From Schoenoplectus triqueter (Eukaryota > Streptophyta > Magnoliopsida > Poales > Cyperaceae): a DNA stretch of 36,645 nucleotides. The notes beneath the pieces were generated by a model that saw only the letters and a list, made by a program, of their open reading frames with translations, had not been told where the DNA came from and searched no databases. The translations under genes and the position numbers were made by a program. Shown here piece by piece: positions 31,808 through 36,645 of the stretch. Where the stretch lies: positions 1 to 36,645 of the forward strand of contig CAXKVV010000921.1 of the NCBI GenBank assembly GCA_964058805.1, read 5' to 3'. Position 1 is the stretch's first letter. Each line of letters begins with the position of its first letter.

Positions 31808-34033
31808 ATGCTGTCCCTCCTTCCCGCCATTAAATTGCACAAGAGTTGCATTTCTTTCTCCATTACTGCTCCCTCCTCTGCTCCTTCGGCCCCACGCCCC
31901 GCCGTAATCCTCCCTGTAACTCTCTCTCTCTCTTTAAAAGCACACTAGGTTAAAAGAAGAAAATCTCTTAGAAGTGCTCCATTCCATTGTTCTGCTCAGC
32001 TATTACCTCTTGGGTTACTAGGTAGTTATGAGATCAAGTTCATGTAGGTAGTTACGGAAGTAAGTTCCTACTAATCTCCCCTAAGAATTGATATTTGCTT
32101 CGAGAGTGATTTACATTTAATTTTGTCATATAATAGGGACTGGGAAATAATACGGGAGATTATGACGGGCTAGTGACCACACTAAAAGAGAGGTACGATG
32201 TGCCATGTGTGGTTGCACAGGTGTCACGGCTTGATTGGTTTCGCAATGCTTCTGGTCTACTTGACCCTAACTACTGGAAGGGTACCCTCCTACCTTCCCC
32301 CGTCCTTGACTGGTAATTTGATTTCAATGATCTCTCCTTTGTTGTGATTTTTGGATAAACTTTTTGCAACTTGCTTATCAACTATAAGTTCTATCATCAT
32401 TACTATTTTTAACTGATTATCCATTCATTTTCTTGCATGAATTTGGATCAGAGCACACTAATTTGAGTGCTGTACTGTCATTAGGTACTTGAAAAGAATT
32501 GAAGCTGCCATCTCTGACGCTAAAATGTTGTGTACTGAAGGTCAATTTCTTTGCCTATTTTTGTTATGTACTTGCCAATTCGACAATTTTTTTTTATCAG
32601 ATAATGGAAGTTAATTGAACATATTTCTTGTTAAATGAGTGCAATTTAAGATTTATTAAAAACCCATTTTGTTAGCTTTAAGGGAACCCAAGCTTAGTTG
32701 AGGCTTTGTCAGGCAATTGGGGTTTAATCATGGTGAAACTAGGGTAAATGAGGCTCAACTTATTGATCAAGTATGATACCAGTATTGAACCAAACTTTAA
32801 AAGCATTTCTACTTCTTAAAATTTACTGATGTTTTAATTGAAAAGTTCTTGTTGTATGCATTGCTACTTCTTACAACAAAAGATCTTATAGCATTCCTTC
32901 ATAGACACCATTTGCTAAAGTTTTGGCTCCACTAGTGCTCTAGATTAAAACAATAACTCTCTTTCCTGACTTCTCAAATATATATTCTGTTATTGCAGAA
33001 AATAAGGGTATATCATTGATAGGTCACTCAGCAGGGGGATGGCTGGCGCGGGTTTATATGGAGAAGTTTGGTTTCTCTGACATCTCCTTGCTGCTCACCC
33101 TTGGCTCACCACACTTGTATTTTCCCATCACCACACATGTATGATTTCGCAATTCAGCCTCATTAACTCAACTATACTACTGACTTTTTCTTTATGCTTT
33201 TCCTTTTTTAGGCCACCGCCAAAGGGAGTGCAAGGAGTAATAGACCAGACAAGAGGCCTTTTGGATTATGTTACCATGAATTGTTCACCAGCAGTTTATA
33301 CTCCAGAACTAAGATATGTATGCATTGCTGGGAGGTATCTTCATGGTTTCAATAAAATTATTCATTTTTTTCCAATACTAGAATATAAATATAAAGAAAG
33401 CTATTTTGTTTAGCTAGATAAGCATGGGGGATCATGCATCTATTTCTTCGTGTTTCTTTTATAGTTAAACCTGATCCCCTTTTTCAGGTATATCCAGGGA
33501 GCACGTATAATAGGAGTGTCCAATTCTCCTCCCAGTGAGAATACTTCAGGTGATATAAATTCAGATGGGGTAGATACCCTTTCAGGCAATGGAAACAGTA
33601 AATATGTACCACCAGGCCCCACCTTGCAGGCCCGTTTTATCGGTCAAGGATATAAACAGGTAAATTAAAAAGAATTCTGGTTTGAACCAATGCTTACCCT
33701 TGTTTGGCTTGATTGTTATAGTCTGACTCAGTGTGTGCCAGTAGCAAATTAATATCAAAACATCATAAAAGGATGAATCATTGGCGGACCTTATTCTTTT
33801 CAATTCCGCTTTTTTTTATCTTTTTTTTTTGTTCCTTTTGTTTGTAGGTCTGTGGAAGAGCAAATGTTTGGGGAGATGGCGTTGTACCAGAAATGGCAGC
33901 ACACCTAGAAGGTGCACTTAACATGAGCTTAGAGGGTGTGTACCACTCTCCAGTTGGATCTGACAACCATACCAGGCCTTGGTATGGCTCTCCTTCTGTT
34001 GTTGATAAATGGGCACACCATCTTCTAAATTAG
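31808..34033 (+). CDS. Alpha/beta-hydrolase, lipase/PGAP1-like (7 exons, 312 aa)
   Basis: Exons inferred from frame and GT/AG borders: 31808-31915, 32137-32312, 32485-32540, 32999-33116, 33212-33334, 33488-33659 and 33848-34033 (stop TAG). They total 939 nt with every phase consistent. The first 30 residues are Ser/Ala-rich with Lys, His and Arg but few acidic residues, suggesting a plastid transit peptide (inference). Then come PAVILPGLGNNTGDY (residues 31-45), the strand-turn of a hydrolase fold; the nucleophile elbow GHSAGG with Ser124; and PPPKGVQGVIDQTRGLLDYV. Late motifs WGDGVVPE (Asp261) and VYHSPVGSDN (His284) supply a plausible catalytic triad. The C-terminus ends DKWAHHLLN. Plants have a conserved, poorly characterised family of this layout, often labelled alpha/beta-hydrolase or GPI-deacylase PGAP1-like; esterase or lipase activity is expected but the substrate is unknown. 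The Ser/Asn-rich stretch at about residues 203-230 is a likely loop that varies between species. The first ATG in frame is used; a CT-rich leader precedes it and no clear TATA box is seen. Intron 1 begins with a TCTCTC tract. The start is less certain than the rest. Confidence 0.9.
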
Positions 34034-34197
34034 TACACAAAGACCACTCAGGATAGTAAAAATTCTTTTGTAGATGGCAAACACATCAGAATATAGCCTT
34101 CCAAATTAAATTATTTCTTCATTTCCAAACTTGTGGGATGCAATAATTTCTTGCTCAAAGGATGACGTTATATATATATATATAGAGAGAGAGAGAG

Positions 34198-34567
34198 TTA
34201 TGCTACGCTTAGTCGTGAAGTACAAAACGTTTTTGTACTTCGCGTCGTATCTTTCATTTTTTATTTCAAAATACCGATCCAACCGTTCAAAGTGTTCTTC
34301 ATATTAAAATATATTTGGAGATCAAATTTTATATTTTTTAGAAATTCTTTTCTATTTTTATTGAGGGGATGAAAATGCATTGAGTTTATGATTTTCTAAT
34401 CCTCAAAAAAATAGAAAAAAATTCTAAAAAATGTAAAATTTGGTATCCAAATATATTTTAATATGAAGAATATTTTGAACGGTCGGATCAGTATTTTGAA
34501 CTCGAAAATGGGAGATACGACGCGAAGTACAAAAAAATTTTGTACTTCGCGACTAACTGTAGCATAA
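34198..34567. mobile_element. Foldback MITE C (TA-repeat flanked)
   Basis: Left tip TTATGCTACGCTTAGTCG, then TGAAGTACAAAACGTTTTTG; right tip CGCGACTAACTGTAGCATAA is the inverse. Arms of about 150 bp each include ACTTCGCGTCGTATCT / GGAGATACGACGCGAAGT and ATTCTTCATATTAAAATATA-type pairing. (TA)n lies outside both ends: 34169-34184 plus (GA)n on the left, 34568-34590 on the right. It sits about 165 bp past the hydrolase stop codon, so it may be in or beside its 3' untranslated region. Confidence 0.85.
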
Positions 34568-34590
34568 CTATATATATATATATATATATA

Positions 34591-34975
34591 GTCTAAAATG
34601 GAACGCGTTGTACGAATGCATTAGTACACCACATTAAAATCTCAAATTTCAAGTTAAAATGATCATTCCTATCCATTTATTTTTTTCTCCATATTAAGTT
34701 CTTCTAGGAAATCAAATTTTATATTTTAAAAAAAATGCTATTTTTTTTGGTAGGAAGAAAATCGTTATTATTGGACGATTCAAAATCCTTAAATCAAGCA
34801 ACTTTCTCTTGATAAAAAAAATAGCAAATAAATTTTAAAAATAAAAAATTTAATTTTCTATGAGAGTTTGATATGAAGAATAAATTGAACGATTTGGATT
34901 GATAATTTTTAACTTGAAGTTTGAGATTTTGATGTGGTGCATGAACGCATATGTACAACGCGTTGCATTTTAGAC
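34591..34975. mobile_element. Foldback MITE D (TA-repeat flanked)
   Basis: Left tip GTCTAAAATGGAACGCGTTG, right tip CAACGCGTTGCATTTTAGAC. Arms pair through ACACCACATTAAAATCTCAA and TTGAGATTTTGATGTGGTGC. The TA repeat at 34568-34590 is shared with element C on its left; TGTATATAA follows on its right. The inner arm GATATGAAGAATAAATTGAACG matches elements A and C, while the tips differ. Confidence 0.85.
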
Positions 34976-35176
34976 TGTATATAAATTCCCATTAAATTCT
35001 CATTATAGAAATTTTGTAGAATGTCTTATATTGTAATTTATTTTGTGATTAATTCAAAAGGATTAATCTAACAATTAAAGGCTACCAAGAAATGATATTT
35101 CTTTTATTTTTCTTGTTTTTATACAACCATTCAAAAAAAATATTGTTTAAACAAATTATGACCTTTAAATTACACG

Positions 35177-35224
35177 GCATTAAGGATAAGTGCATTGCGA
35201 GCATTAAGGATAAGTGCATTGCGA
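35177..35224. repeat. Exact 24-bp tandem duplication
   Basis: Two adjacent identical copies, 35177-35200 and 35201-35224, each starting GCATTAAGGATAAGTGCATT and ending GCGA. It lies just past the proposed stop codon of the minus-strand exon below. Confidence 0.95.
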
Positions 35225-35238
35225 GTATGGATATTTTG

Positions 35239-35377
35239 TTAAAAACTATAACACCTCGCAGAAATTAAAGTTGCAATAACACCACCATCAAGTGCTCGAC
35301 AAATTAAATTCTGAATCTCTCGATTGCTTCCAAGAATATTGATCTTGCCTGATGCACCAATTATCCAGTCCATGTAG
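35239..35377 (-). CDS. Possible terminal exon of an unrecognised minus-strand gene
   Basis: After a possible acceptor (TTGCAAAATCAG, then CTACATGG) at 35377 the minus strand stays open to a TAA at 35239. The 45-residue peptide includes YMDWIIGASGKINILGSN, REIQNLICRALDGG and VIATLISARCYSF. The mix of Gly, Asp, Arg and hydrophobic residues is more protein-like than the chance frames around it. I do not recognise the family. Upstream exons would lie to the right. A candidate donor AAAG|GTGAGT on the minus strand near 35850 and an acceptor TTTCTTTTCTAG near 35748 suggest splicing there. The exon chain is not established and this could be a pseudo-exon. Confidence 0.3.
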
Positions 35378-36645
35378 CTGATTTTGCAAGCAATATGAAG
35401 TAATGAAATGAAAAATCATGAGGAAATTAAATTATGCAGAAGTTCCTCACTTCTCGTCTTCCATAGACATATGAAGTACCTCTCTTTCATCCAGACATAA
35501 AACCATATGAAACGCTTCTTGACAATTTCATTAACATACAAAATTGCTCCATACTAAGACCTCAATATCAAATATAAAATCAAAAAATCAAAAATGGAAA
35601 ATTAAAAAGAAAAAAATACTAGTTGATAAAAGGAGTCGAAAACTCTGATGCCCATTTCATGCTTAAAAGAAAAAAAAATGAATATTGTTAGAATATCTAA
35701 AATCTGGTTTACCATAGAATTTGTCAGTCAATAGCAGTTTCTCGCCTAGAAAAGAAAACCGTACATGAAACTTTAGACAATCAATGGAGCAAATGCCAGA
35801 AGATACATACTGAATACAAAGGAAACGTACACACAACAGGGACCACTCACCTTTGGGGCTCGTTATTTTGGTCAAGCCTACAATTAACAAATAGGGCAAT
35901 TTTCCTAGTTCTAGCCGAACTGAGCCTCTTTATAACAGGTGGGCACAAAAGCAGGCGAGGCAAAATAATGATTACCGTTGTAATCTCTAAAGAACAAACT
36001 CCTGTTCTGAAAACTTTTTATCCTCAATTTATCAGTAACTCGCCATCAAACATAGCCAAGGCGCAAGGATAGTAGGATACACACGCTACTTGTCCGCATA
36101 GAAATGAGGGAAGACATGTTGCACATCAAACTTGCTCCCAAGTCTCAAGAGGTTTCATGTCGCGCCAAAGATGGCAGCATATCTGCAAGGCAACAAGCCT
36201 TGATGTACCACTTTGTTACTGGAAAATTGATTCGCTTTGATTTACATTTCACCTCCTGTGCCCCTGTAATCAGATGGTATCACAACCACAGCTGATAGCC
36301 TGACAATTGACACAAGAAGATAACCTCCATTTTCTAAATCATTATTTGCTTGTTGTAACCGATTCATCATTTGTAATACTGGAAAGTTGGAAAATTACAG
36401 GTCCAAAACTCCAAAGGATTTCCCAACTAAATGACACGCCGCTTTAAAAAAAGAAAAAGAAAAAAAAAGAATCAGATAATTGCCATAAAACTTGTGCTTG
36501 GCTATGAATAGCAAAGCATGAATGGACCACCAAAGCAGTATCCAGCATTTGTGATATCCCCTTATTTCCGTACCAGTTAAATGGCAACATGCATCAACCT
36601 CCGAAGGTGTGTTTGAATGAAAAATAGGGTGGTACTGGTACTGAC
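35378..36645 (-). other. Possible introns/5' part of a minus-strand gene; unresolved
   Basis: On the minus strand a candidate exon ending SPKG at the strong donor AAAG|GTGAGT (about 35850) could join, in phase, to a piece after TTTCTTTTCTAG reading GEKLLLTDKFYGKPDFRYSN (about 35690-35747). No third border was convincing. The plus-strand 63-codon frame at 36104-36295 has mixed composition but no domain or start context I can support. The rest up to 36645 holds a short A-rich tract and nothing recognised. Confidence 0.25.

Overview
The window looks like plant nuclear DNA: AT-rich, with spliced genes using GT/AG introns, a secreted-peptide gene with a TATA box, and a dense crowd of plant-type DNA transposons and LTR remnants. 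A monocot is plausible and a palm is my guess, but nothing here proves the species. I see no rRNA, tRNA or CRISPR array, and most long open frames are chance.

Layout. 1-460 is a Mutator-type MITE with a perfect 9-bp target duplication. 460-4880 is AT-rich, with a possible promoter and first exon of a leftward gene near 2930-3165. 4880-9520 holds four copies of a GGGTC-rich hAT-like MITE and two foldback MITEs set in TA repeats. 9598-12592 is a CACTA-type remnant interrupted by a 2.66-kb solo-LTR-like insertion with a 5-bp target duplication. 12.6-18 kb holds CACTA remnants, a hairpin, and a 450-bp hAT MITE with an 8-bp target duplication.

Two diverged copies of a ~3-kb segment follow, at about 18005-23565 and 28255-31295. 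Each carries a gene for a small secreted peptide precursor of CEP-like (C-terminally encoded peptide) type. Copy 2 (30332-30640) is intact at 102 residues. Copy 1 (from 22712) is frameshifted and stops after 54 codons. A MITE also sits against its TATA box, and two more MITEs and a complete small CACTA element lie within that copy; copy 2 has none of these. Between the copies lie a decayed hAT transposase (25.4-26.2 kb, minus strand) and LTR-like sequence.

The best gene is a seven-exon alpha/beta-hydrolase (lipase/PGAP1-like) at 31808-34033, which splices to 312 codons with a GHSAGG nucleophile elbow. Two more foldback MITEs lie just beyond its stop. The last 1.4 kb may hold the 3' exon or exons of an unrecognised minus-strand gene.
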